Shown piece after piece: positions 23,472-32,207 of a DNA stretch of 32,749 bases. Under the pieces are notes generated by a model, which was given only the letters and a program-made list of their open reading frames with translations, was not told where the DNA came from and ran no database searches. Every line of letters begins with the position of its first letter. Position 1 is the stretch's first letter. The stretch comes from Pelagibius sp. (GTDB lineage: Bacteria; Pseudomonadota; Alphaproteobacteria; Kiloniellales; Kiloniellaceae): positions 1-32,749 of the forward strand of contig JANQMC010000089.1 in NCBI GenBank assembly GCA_028280305.1, read 5' to 3'. Both the position numbers and the translations under genes were made by a program.

Positions 23472-24286
23472 GCACGGTGGACAGCGACCTAGTACCGCCT
23501 GCCAAACTGCCGGTCTGGCAGACCGTGAAGGCCGGCTATGGCGAGACCACGCGCAACTTCGGCGCCTTCCTGACGGCGGCGGCGGTACCCTTTGCCTTGT
23601 CCGTGACTCTCGCCGCGATCATGGCCGAAGCGCCGGAGCGGCGCAGCCTGACGCTGCTTCGCAGCCTTCTCGAAATCATGATCATTGCCGTCTTCGAGGT
23701 GGCCTGGTACCGGCACTTGCTGCTCAAGTCGCCCGAAACCCGGCCGCGCCTGCTGCCCCGGCCGGGCCGGCGGCTGGTCCCCTATCTCGGCTATGCCTGG
23801 CTTCTCGGTGCCGCCTCCTTCCCGGCGCTTATCGCCATGGAGCCCTTTGCCGAAGGGCCGGGCTCGGCCCTTCAGATCGCCATTGTCATTGTGCTGGTTG
23901 GCGCCGCGCTCTATCTGAACATCCGCTTCACCTTTGCCTTCATCTGGATTGCCGTGGACGAAAGCGGTCGGCTCGGCGATTCCTGGCGTCGCACCAAGGG
24001 CAACGGCCTGCGACTCCTTGCTGCCCTGGCCCTGATCGCCATGCTGATCCTGGGCGTGCTTCTCGTCGGGATTTTCCTGCTCGAGTTCGTGTTTCCCGAC
24101 ACCATGATTATGACCCGGCTCGGAACCACTGACGCCGACAGCGGACTTCATTGGGTCAGCCTGACGAGCGGGCAGGCCCTGACCTATCTCCTCTATGGTG
24201 TGGGTTGCGCCGCTTTCGTCCAGGCTCTGCGCAGCCTGGGCGGCTGGACCGGCGACCAGCGGGAAATCCTGGAGCGCTTCGATTAG
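23468..24286 (+). CDS. Multi-pass membrane protein, fifth paralogue (P4)
   Basis: 272 residues, same length as P3, about six hydrophobic segments. It starts at ATG 23468, inside the previous stop. Shared blocks: LPVWQTVKAGYGETTRNFGA, LLLKSPETRP, then RFTFAFIWIAVDESGRLGDS with WRRTKGNGLRLLA, and the end GGWTGDQREILERFD. The strongly conserved aromatic, Arg/Lys and Gly residues of the W-R-x-T-x-G-x-x-L-R-L motif lie at the start of a hydrophobic segment, which suggests an interfacial or amphipathic helix leading into the membrane. The array ends here; 68 nt later trpF starts with its own probable promoter. Function unknown. Confidence 0.85.
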   Translation: MSTVDSDLVPPAKLPVWQTVKAGYGETTRNFGAFLTAAAVPFALSVTLAAIMAEAPERRSLTLLRSLLEIMIIAVFEVAWYRHLLLKSPETRPRLLPRPGRRLVPYLGYAWLLGAASFPALIAMEPFAEGPGSALQIAIVIVLVGAALYLNIRFTFAFIWIAVDESGRLGDSWRRTKGNGLRLLAALALIAMLILGVLLVGIFLLEFVFPDTMIMTRLGTTDADSGLHWVSLTSGQALTYLLYGVGCAAFVQALRSLGGWTGDQREILERFD

Positions 24287-24292
24287 CCCCCA

Positions 24293-24323
24293 TTGACTTA
24301 ACGGCCTCTCGGCCCCCTAATCC
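24293..24323 (+). promoter_or_regulatory. Candidate promoter of the trpF operon
   Basis: TTGACT (24293-24298) and TAATCC (24318-24323) are near-consensus -35 and -10 elements with a 19-nt spacer, one or two bases longer than ideal. They sit 32-62 nt before the trpF ATG, right after the membrane-protein array. Confidence 0.4.
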
Positions 24324-24354
24324 GGCGCTGAGAAGCGCAGCGACCGGACGGAAA

Positions 24355-25026
24355 ATGAGCGTTGACGTAAAGATCTGCGGGATTTCGACACCCGAGGCGA
24401 TGACCGCGGCGGTGGAGGGCGGGGCCGCCTTCGTCGGGCTGGTGTTCTATCCGCCCAGCCCCCGCGCGGTGACGCCGGAAGAGGCCGCGCCCCTGGCTGC
24501 CCTGGTGCCGGAAGAGGTTGTAAAGACCGGCCTGCTGGTCGATGCCGACGACGCCACCATCGAAGCGATCCTGAAAGCGGTGCCGCTGGATCTGCTGCAA
24601 CTGCACGGCAGCGAGACGCCGGAACGGGCGGCTGACATCAAGGCGCGCTTCGGCATCAGGGTGATGAAAGTGCTGAAACTGCGCCAGGAAAGCGATCTGG
24701 CGGCGGCCGAACCCTTTTTTGGTGTGGTCGACTGCCTGCTGTTCGACGCCAAGCCCCCGGCGGAGATGAAAAACGCCCTGCCCGGCGGCAATGCGCTCGC
24801 CTTCGACTGGTCGATCCTGGCCGGCAAGGCCTTTCCGCTGCCGTGGTTCCTGGCCGGCGGCCTGACCGCCGACAATCTGGCCGAGGCGGTGCGGGTGACC
24901 GGGGCCCCGGCGCTCGACATCTCTTCCGGGGTCGAGGATGCCCCGGGCCGCAAAAACCCTGAGAAAATCAGGGCCTTCCTGGCCGCCGCCCAAGCTTTGG
25001 AAAGGCCGGCCCAAGGGCCTCTTTAG
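24355..25026 (+). CDS. trpF: Phosphoribosylanthranilate isomerase
   Basis: Third step of tryptophan synthesis, converts PRA to CdRP; cytoplasmic TIM barrel, 223 residues from ATG 24355. Catalytic Cys7 is in VKICGIS; AFVGLVFYPPSPRAVTPEEA is the family block, LLQLHGSETPE follows, and the catalytic Asp is expected in VDCLLFDAKPP. The phosphate site is WFLAGGLTADN and ALDISSGVEDAPGRKNPEKI. It is the first gene of trpF-trpB-trpA-accD-folC. The trpC and trpD steps are not in the window. Confidence 0.96.
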   Translation: MSVDVKICGISTPEAMTAAVEGGAAFVGLVFYPPSPRAVTPEEAAPLAALVPEEVVKTGLLVDADDATIEAILKAVPLDLLQLHGSETPERAADIKARFGIRVMKVLKLRQESDLAAAEPFFGVVDCLLFDAKPPAEMKNALPGGNALAFDWSILAGKAFPLPWFLAGGLTADNLAEAVRVTGAPALDISSGVEDAPGRKNPEKIRAFLAAAQALERPAQGPL

Positions 25027-25118
25027 GTGCCTGCCCGGCATTGCAGCAGCGGCACGAATGAGGCAAAGTCCGGCTTTCACCAACGATAAAAACCGCGAAC
25101 AAGGACAGGACGTCCCCC

Positions 25119-26351
25119 ATGGGAACGCTGAACACCTTCCGCGCCGGTCCGGATGAGACCGGCCATTTCGGCCTTTTCGGCGGCCGTTTCGTCGCCGAGA
25201 CCCTGATGCCGCTGATTCTGGACGTCGAGCGCGCCTATAACGCCGCCTGCCAGGACCCCAGCTATCAGTCGGAATACGACTACTACGCCAAGCACTACGT
25301 CGGCCGGCCGAGCCCGCTCTACTTCGCCGAACGCCTGACCGAGGAACTGCGCAAGGACGCCCCGGCGGACAGGGGCGCCAAGATCTACTTCAAGCGCGAC
25401 GAGCTGAACCACACCGGCTCCCACAAAGCCAACAACGTGCTGGGGCAGATCCTGCTGGCGCGGCGCATGGGCAAGACCCGGATCATTGCCGAGACCGGGG
25501 CGGGACAGCACGGCGTCGCCACCGCCACCTTCTGCGCGCTCTTCAACCTGCCCTGCGTGATCTACATGGGCGCTACCGACATCGAACGGCAGGCCCCCAA
25601 CGTGTTCCGCATGAAGCTGCTGGGCGCCGAAGTAAAGCCCGTCACCAGCGGCACCGGCACCCTGAAGGACGCCATGAACGACGGCCTGCGCGACTGGGTC
25701 GCCAACGTCGAGAACACCTTCTACATCATCGGTACGGCGGCGGGTCCGCACCCCTATCCGGCCATGGTGCGCGACTTCCAGTCGATCATCGGCCGCGAAG
25801 TCCGCGAACAGATCATGGAAGCGGAAGGGCGCCTGCCCGACGCGCTGGTCGCCTGCATCGGCGGCGGCTCCAACGCCATCGGGCTGTTCCATCCCTTCCT
25901 GGACGATAAGGAAGTGCGCATCATCGGCGTCGAGGCCGCGGGCCACGGCATCCCGACCGGCGAACACGCCGCCTCGCTGACCGGCGGGCGGCCCGGCGTG
26001 CTGCACGGCAACCGCACCTATCTGCTGCAGAACGAGGACGGCCAGATCCAGGACGCCCATTCGATTTCCGCCGGGTTGGACTATCCCGGCATCGGGCCGG
26101 AGCACTCCTGGCTGCACGACAGCGGCCGCGCCGAGTACGTCTCCGCCACCGATGCCGAGGCCCTGGAAGCCTTCCAGCTTTGCTCGCGGGTCGAGGGCAT
26201 CATTCCGGCGCTGGAGCCCGCTCATGCCCTGGCCCATGTCGGCAAGCTGGCGCCGCAGATGGAGCGCGACGCCCTGCTGGTCATGAACATGTGCGGCCGC
26301 GGCGACAAGGACGTCTTCACCGTCGCCGAAGCGCTTGGTGTGAAGATATGA
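25119..26351 (+). CDS. trpB: Tryptophan synthase beta chain
   Basis: PLP enzyme that joins indole and serine; forms alpha2-beta2 with TrpA. 410 residues from ATG 25119, typical. The PLP lysine is Lys103 in [16 protein letters not shown]; the phosphate-binding loop is [30 protein letters not shown] carries the substrate carboxylate-binding residues. [19 protein letters not shown] and the [16 protein letters not shown] block are intact. The stop overlaps trpA by ATGA (26348-26351). The 92-nt gap to trpF holds no further gene. Confidence 0.98.
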   Translation: MGTLNTFRAGPDETGHFGLFGGRFVAETLMPLILDVERAYNAACQDPSYQSEYDYYAKHYVGRPSPLYFAERLTEELRKDAPADRGAKIYFKRDELNHTGSHKANNVLGQILLARRMGKTRIIAETGAGQHGVATATFCALFNLPCVIYMGATDIERQAPNVFRMKLLGAEVKPVTSGTGTLKDAMNDGLRDWVANVENTFYIIGTAAGPHPYPAMVRDFQSIIGREVREQIMEAEGRLPDALVACIGGGSNAIGLFHPFLDDKEVRIIGVEAAGHGIPTGEHAASLTGGRPGVLHGNRTYLLQNEDGQIQDAHSISAGLDYPGIGPEHSWLHDSGRAEYVSATDAEALEAFQLCSRVEGIIPALEPAHALAHVGKLAPQMERDALLVMNMCGRGDKDVFTVAEALGVKI

Positions 26352-27184
26352 CCGAACAGAGTCGCATCGAGCGGCGCTTCGCCGCCCTGAAGGCCGAGGG
26401 CCGCGGCGCCCTGGTCACCTTCGTCACCGCCGGCGATCCCGATCCCGAAACGGCGCTGGAACTGGTGAAGGGCCTGCCCGGCGCCGGGGCCGACCTGATC
26501 GAACTGGGCATGCCCTTCTCCGATCCCATGGCCGAGGGGCCGACGATCCAGGCCTCCAGCCTGCGTGCCCTGAATGCCGGCATGACGCTCGCCAAGACCC
26601 TGGCGGCGGTGCGCGCCTTCCGCCAGGCCGATGACGACACGCCGATCATCCTGATGGGCTACTATAACCCCATCTACATCTACGGGGTGGAGCGTTTCGT
26701 CAATGACGCCAAGGCAGCCGGAGTCGACGGCCTGATCATGGTCGACCTGCCGCCGGAGGAAGACGAAGAGCTCTGCCTGCCCGCATTGAAGGCCGGTATC
26801 CACTGGATTCGCCTGGCGACGCCCACCACCGACGACAAGCGCCTGCCCACGGTGCTGAACAACACCAGCGGCTTTGTCTACTATGTCTCCATCATGGGCA
26901 TCACCGGCACCAAGGCGGTGCCGATCGATCATGTCCGTGAGGCGGTGACGCGCCTGCGCCGCCACACCGAGCTGCCGATCGCCGTCGGCTTCGGCATCCG
27001 CACGCCCGAAGACGCGGCGGCGGTCGCGGACACAGCCAGCGCGGCTGTGGTAGGCTCGGCCATCGTCGATGCCATCAAGGCGGAGCTGGACGAAGACGGC
27101 AAAGCCAAGCCGGGGCTGGTCGCCAAGGTGCTGGCCTTCGTCGAAACACTGTCCAACGGCGTACGCAGCAACCGGGCGGCCTGA
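26348..27184 (+). CDS. trpA: Tryptophan synthase alpha chain
   Basis: Cleaves indole-3-glycerol phosphate and channels indole to TrpB; 278 residues. The active-site block reads [18 protein letters not shown]: Glu52 corresponds to catalytic Glu49 of the Salmonella enzyme, while position 63, equivalent to catalytic Asp60 (ADGP), is Glu. The rest is canonical: [22 protein letters not shown] and the phosphate-binding [11 protein letters not shown] with [10 protein letters not shown]. The start lies inside the trpB stop. The Asp-to-Glu change is conservative and the gene is otherwise intact, so it is probably functional. Confidence 0.97.
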   Translation: MTEQSRIERRFAALKAEGRGALVTFVTAGDPDPETALELVKGLPGAGADLIELGMPFSDPMAEGPTIQASSLRALNAGMTLAKTLAAVRAFRQADDDTPIILMGYYNPIYIYGVERFVNDAKAAGVDGLIMVDLPPEEDEELCLPALKAGIHWIRLATPTTDDKRLPTVLNNTSGFVYYVSIMGITGTKAVPIDHVREAVTRLRRHTELPIAVGFGIRTPEDAAAVADTASAAVVGSAIVDAIKAELDEDGKAKPGLVAKVLAFVETLSNGVRSNRAA

Positions 27185-27227
27185 CGCCGCCGCAGTCTAA
27201 CGCCGTCAACGTCTGGAGGGTTCCCGC

Positions 27228-28196
27228 GTGAACTGGATCACCAACTACGTCAGGCCGAAGATCCGCGCCCTGGTCACCAAACCGGACGTGCCGGACAACC
27301 TCTGGGAAAAGTGCAGCAGCTGCGGCCAGATGATCTTTCATCGCGAGCTGGAATCGAATCTCAGGGTCTGCCCGCACTGCAATCACCATATGCGCATTCC
27401 GGCGCGCCGGCGTCTGGAGATGCTGTTCGACGAGGGCGCCTTCAAGACCATCGAATTGCCCGACGTGCCGCTCGATCCCCTGCGTTTTCGCGACCGCAAG
27501 CGCTACACCGACCGCCTGCGCGAAGCCCAGGCGAAGAACGGCGGCGATGAGGCCATCATCGTCGCCCATGGCGATATCGGCGGCCTGCCGACGGTGATCG
27601 CCGTCTTCAACTTCGCCTTCATGGGCGGCTCCATGGGCATCGCCGTGGGCGAAGGCCTGCTGGCCGCCGCGCGTCTGGCGGTGCTGCAGGAGGCCTCCCT
27701 CATCGTCATTCCCGCCTCCGGCGGCGCGCGCATGCAGGAGGGCATTCTCTCCCTGATGCAGATGCCGCGCTCGGTCGCGGCGGTGGAAATCGTCAAGGAA
27801 GCGGGCCTGCCATATCTGGTGATTCTGACAGACCCGACCACCGGCGGTGTCTCCGCATCCTTCGCCATGCTGGGCGACGTCGCCATGGCCGAGCCCGGGG
27901 CGATCATCGGCTTTGCCGGCCAGCGGGTGATCGAAGAGACGATCCGCGAATCCCTGCCCGAAGGTTTCCAGCGCGCCGAATACCTGCTCGACCACGGCAT
28001 GGTCGACATGGTGGTCCCGCGCGCCGAGATGCGCGATACCCTGACGACGATCCTGCGCCTGCTGCGCGAGAAGACGCCAACAGCCGAAGTCGTGACCCTG
28101 CCGCGCGGCGGCGACGCGCAAGCGGAGCCGGAAGACGAAGACGCCCCGGCGATCCCGCCGCTGCCGGCGGAAGAGGGCAGTGACGCAAGGAGCTAA
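27228..28196 (+). CDS. accD: Acetyl-CoA carboxylase carboxyltransferase subunit beta
   Basis: Transfers the carboxyl group from biotin to acetyl-CoA with AccA, giving malonyl-CoA for fatty-acid synthesis. 322 residues from GTG 27228, with GGAGGG at 27214-27219. The N-terminal zinc ribbon has Cys29-x2-Cys32 and Cys48-x2-Cys51. The crotonase-type core includes FNFAFMGGSMGIAVGEG, IPASGGARMQEGILSLMQMP, LTDPTTGGVSASFAMLGD and IIGFAGQRVIEETIRESLPE. A Glu/Asp/Pro-rich tail of about 30 residues ends the protein. The order trpA-accD-folC is conserved in many proteobacteria. Confidence 0.98.
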   Translation: MNWITNYVRPKIRALVTKPDVPDNLWEKCSSCGQMIFHRELESNLRVCPHCNHHMRIPARRRLEMLFDEGAFKTIELPDVPLDPLRFRDRKRYTDRLREAQAKNGGDEAIIVAHGDIGGLPTVIAVFNFAFMGGSMGIAVGEGLLAAARLAVLQEASLIVIPASGGARMQEGILSLMQMPRSVAAVEIVKEAGLPYLVILTDPTTGGVSASFAMLGDVAMAEPGAIIGFAGQRVIEETIRESLPEGFQRAEYLLDHGMVDMVVPRAEMRDTLTTILRLLREKTPTAEVVTLPRGGDAQAEPEDEDAPAIPPLPAEEGSDARS

Positions 28197-29523
28197 CGGC
28201 GGCGCCTATACCACCGTGAGTCCATCCAAAACCAGCGATGCGGTGCTGGAGCGCCTGACGCGCCTCCACCCCAAGGTCATCGACCTGTCCCTCGGCCGGG
28301 TCGAACGCCTGCTGACGCGCCTGGATCATCCCGAGCAACGTCTGGCCCCCGTCGTCCACGTCGCCGGCACCAACGGCAAGGGATCGCTGCTCGCCTTCCT
28401 GCGCGCCATGCTGGAGGCCGCCGGCCGGCGGGTACAGGCCTATACCTCGCCCCATCTGGTGCGTTTTCACGAGCGCATTCGTCTGGCAGACGGCCTGATC
28501 GACGAAGCCGCGCTGATCGCCCTGCTGGAACGCTGCGAGGAGGCCAACGGGCCCGAGCCCATTACCTTCTTCGAGGTCACCACCGCCGCCGCCTTCCTCG
28601 CCTTCGCCGAAGACGCATTGGGTGAACGGGGGGCTGACATCCTGCTGCTGGAGACCGGCCTCGGCGGGCGGCTGGACGCAACCAACGTCATCGCGCGCCC
28701 GGCCCTCACCGCGATCACGCCCATCGGCCTCGATCACCAGCAGTTTCTCGGCGATACCCTGGCCGCCATCGCCGGAGAGAAAGCAGGCATCCTGAAGCCC
28801 GGTGTGACCTGCGTCGTCGGCCCTCAGGAGGCCGAAGCCCTTGCGGTGATCGAGGAACGGGCCGCCCGGGTCGGGGCGGCGCTGCATGTTCACGGCCGCG
28901 ATTGGCGCTTCACGCCTGACAGTGACGGGTTTCGTTTTGAGAACGCTGATGGCGTTCGCCGGTTGCCGATGCCCGCTCTGCGCGGACCGCACCAGATGGC
29001 CAACGCCGCCCTCGCCGTGGCCTGCGCCGGCAAGCTCTCAGGCTTCGGCATGGACGACAAAGCCATCGCCGGGGGCGTCGCCGCTGCTTCCTGGCCCGGG
29101 CGTCTGCAACGCCTGAGCGAAGGGCCGCTGGCGGCGCTGCTGCCGCCGGGCTGGGAGCTTTGGCTCGACGGCGGCCACAATCCCGCCGCCGGCGCGGCCC
29201 TGGCCGAAGCCCTCGCGGACTGGTGCGACCGACCCCTGCATCTGGTCTACGGCATGCTGAACACCAAGGGCGCCGACGGGTTCCTGGCGCCGCTGGCGCA
29301 GCTGGCCAAAGACCTGAAGGCGGTGACGATCCCCGGCGAGGCCGCCAGCCTGAGTGCCGAGGCGGCGGCGGAACACGCGGCAGAGGCGGGCTTCGACGCG
29401 GCCCCCGCGGAGAGTGTCGCCGCGGCGCTCGACGCCATCGTCGGCCAGGCGCAAAAACCCGCCCGCATCCTCATCTGCGGTTCTCTCTACCTTGCCGGAC
29501 AGGTACTCGCCGACAATCGCTAG
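28180..29523 (+). CDS. folC: Dihydrofolate synthase / folylpolyglutamate synthase
   Basis: Adds glutamate to dihydropteroate and folates; Mur-ligase fold, 447 residues from GTG 28180 (overlaps accD by 17 nt) or 435 from GTG 28216, where family proteins usually begin. The ATP loop is HVAGTNGKGSLLAFLRAMLE, followed by YTSPHLVRFHERIR, ILLLETGLGGRLDATNV, TPIGLDHQQFLGDTLAAIAG and the end-domain LWLDGGHNPAAGAALAEALA. The stop codon overlaps that of the convergent LysR gene by 3 nt (29520-29523). No terminator is visible between the two. Confidence 0.96.
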   Translation: MTQGANGGAYTTVSPSKTSDAVLERLTRLHPKVIDLSLGRVERLLTRLDHPEQRLAPVVHVAGTNGKGSLLAFLRAMLEAAGRRVQAYTSPHLVRFHERIRLADGLIDEAALIALLERCEEANGPEPITFFEVTTAAAFLAFAEDALGERGADILLLETGLGGRLDATNVIARPALTAITPIGLDHQQFLGDTLAAIAGEKAGILKPGVTCVVGPQEAEALAVIEERAARVGAALHVHGRDWRFTPDSDGFRFENADGVRRLPMPALRGPHQMANAALAVACAGKLSGFGMDDKAIAGGVAAASWPGRLQRLSEGPLAALLPPGWELWLDGGHNPAAGAALAEALADWCDRPLHLVYGMLNTKGADGFLAPLAQLAKDLKAVTIPGEAASLSAEAAAEHAAEAGFDAAPAESVAAALDAIVGQAQKPARILICGSLYLAGQVLADNR

Positions 29524-30419
29524 GCCAGCAAGCCTTCCGCCTGTTCGGCAAGATGGTCGATGAAACGCTGCTTTACCGGGGAGAGCGTCTCCGGGTTCCA
29601 GGCCGCCAGGGTCGGCACGGTCAGCGCGCAGTCTTTCAGGGGCCGGGTTTCCAAGCCCTTGCGCAGGCAGGCCTCGACCGCGCTGGCCTGGATCGAGATA
29701 CCCATCTCGCAGGCGATGAGGCCGAAGATGCCTTCACCGTTGGATGCCGTCTGCACCACATCCGGCTCAAAGCCCGCATCCCGGCAGAGGCGGTAAAGGT
29801 GATCGTGATAGTAGGCCCAGTTGGAGATGGTACCGAGGACGAAGGGTTCGCCGGCCAGGGCTTCCAGGGCGATCTCCCGCTCCTTCACCAGGGGGTGGCT
29901 CGCGTAGAGAATCACGATGAAGCCATCGTGCTGCACCGCCAGGCTGTCGAGCCCCGGCTGCAGCATCGGCCCGGTGACGAAGCCGAAATCAAGGGCCCCG
30001 GCTTCGAGGTCCTTCAACTGGGCCTCGGTGTAGTCGTGACGCGGCTCCAACGTCACCTCCGGGTAGCGCTGGCGGAATGATTTCAGGATCTGCGGCAGCC
30101 GCCCGGCAATGGCGATGTCGGTGTAGCCGATCACCAGATGGCCCTTCTCCCCCGTCGTTGCCTTCTGCGCCTGGTCGATGGCGCCGTCCATGTAGGTGAG
30201 GGCGGTGGAACAGCCGCGCAGGAAGTTGGCGCCGGCATGGGTGAGCGCGACATGGCGGTTGCTGCGTTCGAAGAGCCGGACGCCGACCTCCGCCTCGATA
30301 TGGCGGATCGCCCGGCTGAGGGCCGGTTGACTGATGTTCAAACGCTCCGCCGCGCGGCGGAAATGAAGCTCCTCCGCCACCGCGACGAAATAGCGGATAT
30401 GGCGCATGCCGATGTGCAT
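29520..30419 (-). CDS. LysR-type transcriptional regulator
   Basis: 299 residues. The N-terminal winged HTH is MRHIRYFVAVAEELHFRRAA followed by ERLNISQPALSRAIRHIEAE and FERSNRHVALTHAG. The C-terminal effector domain resembles a periplasmic-binding fold (HLVIGYTDIAIAGRLPQILK). It is divergent from a TRAP transporter operon with a 101-nt shared upstream region that contains inverted repeats, so it most likely controls that operon in response to the transported compound. Start ATG at 30417-30419; an ATG at 30405-30407 is an alternative. Its tail overlaps folC. Confidence 0.93.
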   Translation of the reverse strand: MHIGMRHIRYFVAVAEELHFRRAAERLNISQPALSRAIRHIEAEVGVRLFERSNRHVALTHAGANFLRGCSTALTYMDGAIDQAQKATTGEKGHLVIGYTDIAIAGRLPQILKSFRQRYPEVTLEPRHDYTEAQLKDLEAGALDFGFVTGPMLQPGLDSLAVQHDGFIVILYASHPLVKEREIALEALAGEPFVLGTISNWAYYHDHLYRLCRDAGFEPDVVQTASNGEGIFGLIACEMGISIQASAVEACLRKGLETRPLKDCALTVPTLAAWNPETLSPVKQRFIDHLAEQAEGLLA

Positions 30420-30481
30420 GATGCAAAACCGGTATCAATGACTGCGCCATTATTATTATACGCCGCAAGATGGGGTGGCTA

Positions 30482-30500
30482 TGGTTTTCGACATAAACCA
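30482..30500. promoter_or_regulatory. Candidate LysR-type operator in divergent promoter region
   Basis: TGGTTT-TCGACAT-AAACCA is a perfect 6-bp inverted repeat with a 7-nt centre and includes a T-N11-A arrangement (30485-30497). It lies 20-40 nt before the dctP-type ATG and about 60-80 nt from the regulator start. AT-rich DNA near 30450-30465 (CATTATTATTATACG) could be the promoter. Confidence 0.45.
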
Positions 30501-30520
30501 AATAAACGGGGAGCATCATC

Positions 30521-31534
30521 ATGATCAGGGGATTAACGCGCGCCGCCACCTTCGGCGCCCTGGCCGTTGCGGCATTGGCTCTGACACCCGCCGACGAGGC
30601 CTCGGCCCGCGAAGACGTCGTCCTGAATCTCGGCTGGGCGACGCCGCTGGAGTCCGACTACGGCATCCTGGCCAGCAAGTTCGAGGAACTGGCGGAGAAG
30701 TATTCCGATGGCAGTATCGACGTAAAGTTGCGCTGCTGCGCCCAGATCGGTACCGAGGACGACGCCTTCAAGGCGCTCCAACTCGGCACCGTCGACGCCT
30801 ATTTCATCTCCCAGAACAACGTCTCACCGCACTGGCCGCTGATGGACGTCTTCGTTCTGCCCTACATCTTCCAGAACACCGACCATCTGCTGACCGTCGC
30901 CGGCGGCCCGGTCGGACAGAAGATCCGCGACAAGCTGCAGGCCGATACCAGCGTGCATCTGCTGACCTTCGGCGGGCCCGGCTATCGCGACATGTTCAAC
31001 TCCCGCCGCCCGGTGAACACCATTGAGGATCTGGCCGGCCTGAAGCTGCGCGTGCCGAAGAACCAGGTCATGCTGGCGACCTTCGAGGCCTTCGGCGCCG
31101 AGCCGGTGCCGTTGGCCTGGTCGGAAACCCCGACCGCCCTGCAGACCGGCACCATCGACGGCGGCGACAACGGCACCTCGGTGATCCGCGAGATGAAGTT
31201 CTTCGAGTTCGCCAAGCATCTGATCATTCTCGATCACTTCGCCGGCTTCGCCCCGGTCTTCGCTTCCAACCGTTTCATGAGCAACCTGGACGACGGACAG
31301 CGCGAAGCCGTCCTGCGCGCCGCCAAGGAGGCCGGCGAGTACCATACCAAGGTAAAGCTGGCGGAGATCGAAGAGATCCGCACCTGGCTTTCGACCGAAG
31401 GCGGCATGACCGTCACCCGGCCGGAGCGCGCGCCCTTCATCGCCGCGGCCCAGAAGGTCCAGCAGCAGTTCGCCGCCGACCGCGGCGACGAATTCAAGGC
31501 CCTGGTCGACGAGATCCAGGCCGCGGCTCAATAG
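30521..31534 (+). CDS. TRAP transporter substrate-binding protein, DctP family
   Basis: Periplasmic binding protein that captures a carboxylate-type solute for the DctQM permease. 337 residues, signal peptide about residues 1-29 (LAVAALALTPADEASA). Strong ribosome binding site GGGGAG at 30508-30513. Family marks are EELAEKYSDGSIDVKL, ALQLGTVDAYFISQNN, and LAGLKLRVPKNQVMLATFEA where Arg177 is the conserved residue that grips the substrate carboxylate. An unusual Cys-Cys pair (72-73) precedes AQIGTEDDAF, where most proteins have a GQLG-type motif. Substrate unknown. Confidence 0.95.
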   Translation: MIRGLTRAATFGALAVAALALTPADEASAREDVVLNLGWATPLESDYGILASKFEELAEKYSDGSIDVKLRCCAQIGTEDDAFKALQLGTVDAYFISQNNVSPHWPLMDVFVLPYIFQNTDHLLTVAGGPVGQKIRDKLQADTSVHLLTFGGPGYRDMFNSRRPVNTIEDLAGLKLRVPKNQVMLATFEAFGAEPVPLAWSETPTALQTGTIDGGDNGTSVIREMKFFEFAKHLIILDHFAGFAPVFASNRFMSNLDDGQREAVLRAAKEAGEYHTKVKLAEIEEIRTWLSTEGGMTVTRPERAPFIAAAQKVQQQFAADRGDEFKALVDEIQAAAQ

Positions 31535-31564
31535 ACTCAGCCAATACCCCCTGTCGACTTGCCG

Positions 31565-31603
31565 GGGCGGGATCGCCACGAAGCTTTCCCGCCCTTCTTT
31601 TTC
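31565..31603 (+). terminator. Intrinsic terminator or attenuator between dctP- and dctQ-type genes
   Basis: GGGCGGGA (31565-31572) pairs with TCCCGCCC (31587-31594), loop 14 nt, followed by TTCTTTTTC. It sits inside the operon, 30 nt after the binding-protein gene. Such partial terminators are expected to lower the permease level relative to the periplasmic protein. Confidence 0.75.
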
Positions 31604-31652
31604 CGGCAGGGACGCTCTGCCCGAGTGACAGCGATTGAGCGGAGGCTCCGGG

Positions 31653-32207
31653 GTGATTAAACGCGGCCTGCAACTTTTGGAACGGCACTTCGAAGAGGCG
31701 CTGTCCTGCTTTGGACTCGCCGTCGTGGCCTGCTGCGTCTTCCTGCAGGTCATCATGCGCTACGGCTTCAATTCCGCCCTGCAGTGGTCGGAGGAGGTCG
31801 CGGCCATCGCCATGGTCTGGGCGGTCTATATGGGGGCCGTGCTCTGTGTGCGCGAACGCTTTCACATCCGCATCATGGCCGGTGTGCTGCTGCTGCCGGT
31901 CAAGGCCGCCACCATGGTGGTGATCCTGGCGGACGTTATCTGGCTCGCCTTCTCGCTTTTCATGGTCGTCATCAGCATCGAATACCTCGGCGTGCTCTGG
32001 ACCTTCACCTCGACCACCCCACGCCTGGGGATCGACGAGTTCTATCCGCAGTCCATCGTCTTCATCGGCTACGCACTGATGATCGTCCGCCTGCTGCAGC
32101 TCTACGCCGGCTGGTGGCGCGGCGGGCGCCGCGGCATCCCGGGGATGCGCCCGGAACACGATGTCGGACTGCCGGATGAAGCAAAGGCCGGGGAGCCGGG
32201 CCGATGA
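31653..32207 (+). CDS. TRAP transporter small permease, DctQ family
   Basis: Small four-helix membrane subunit that stabilises the large permease, 184 residues. GTG 31653 is chosen because GCGGAGG (31639-31645) lies 7 nt upstream; an in-frame TTG at 31635 is less likely. The hallmark is LQVIMRYGFNSALQWSEEVA (first helix, NxxxxWxEE), then MVWAVYMGAVLCVRERFHIR. The C-terminus after the last helix is basic and then Glu/Pro-rich. The stop overlaps the next ATG (ATGA). Confidence 0.93.
   Translation: MIKRGLQLLERHFEEALSCFGLAVVACCVFLQVIMRYGFNSALQWSEEVAAIAMVWAVYMGAVLCVRERFHIRIMAGVLLLPVKAATMVVILADVIWLAFSLFMVVISIEYLGVLWTFTSTTPRLGIDEFYPQSIVFIGYALMIVRLLQLYAGWWRGGRRGIPGMRPEHDVGLPDEAKAGEPGR

Noticed and set aside
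29160..30080. 306-codon + strand frame covering the end of folC and the LysR gene
   Set aside because: It bridges two convergent, well-recognised genes and has no signature of its own.
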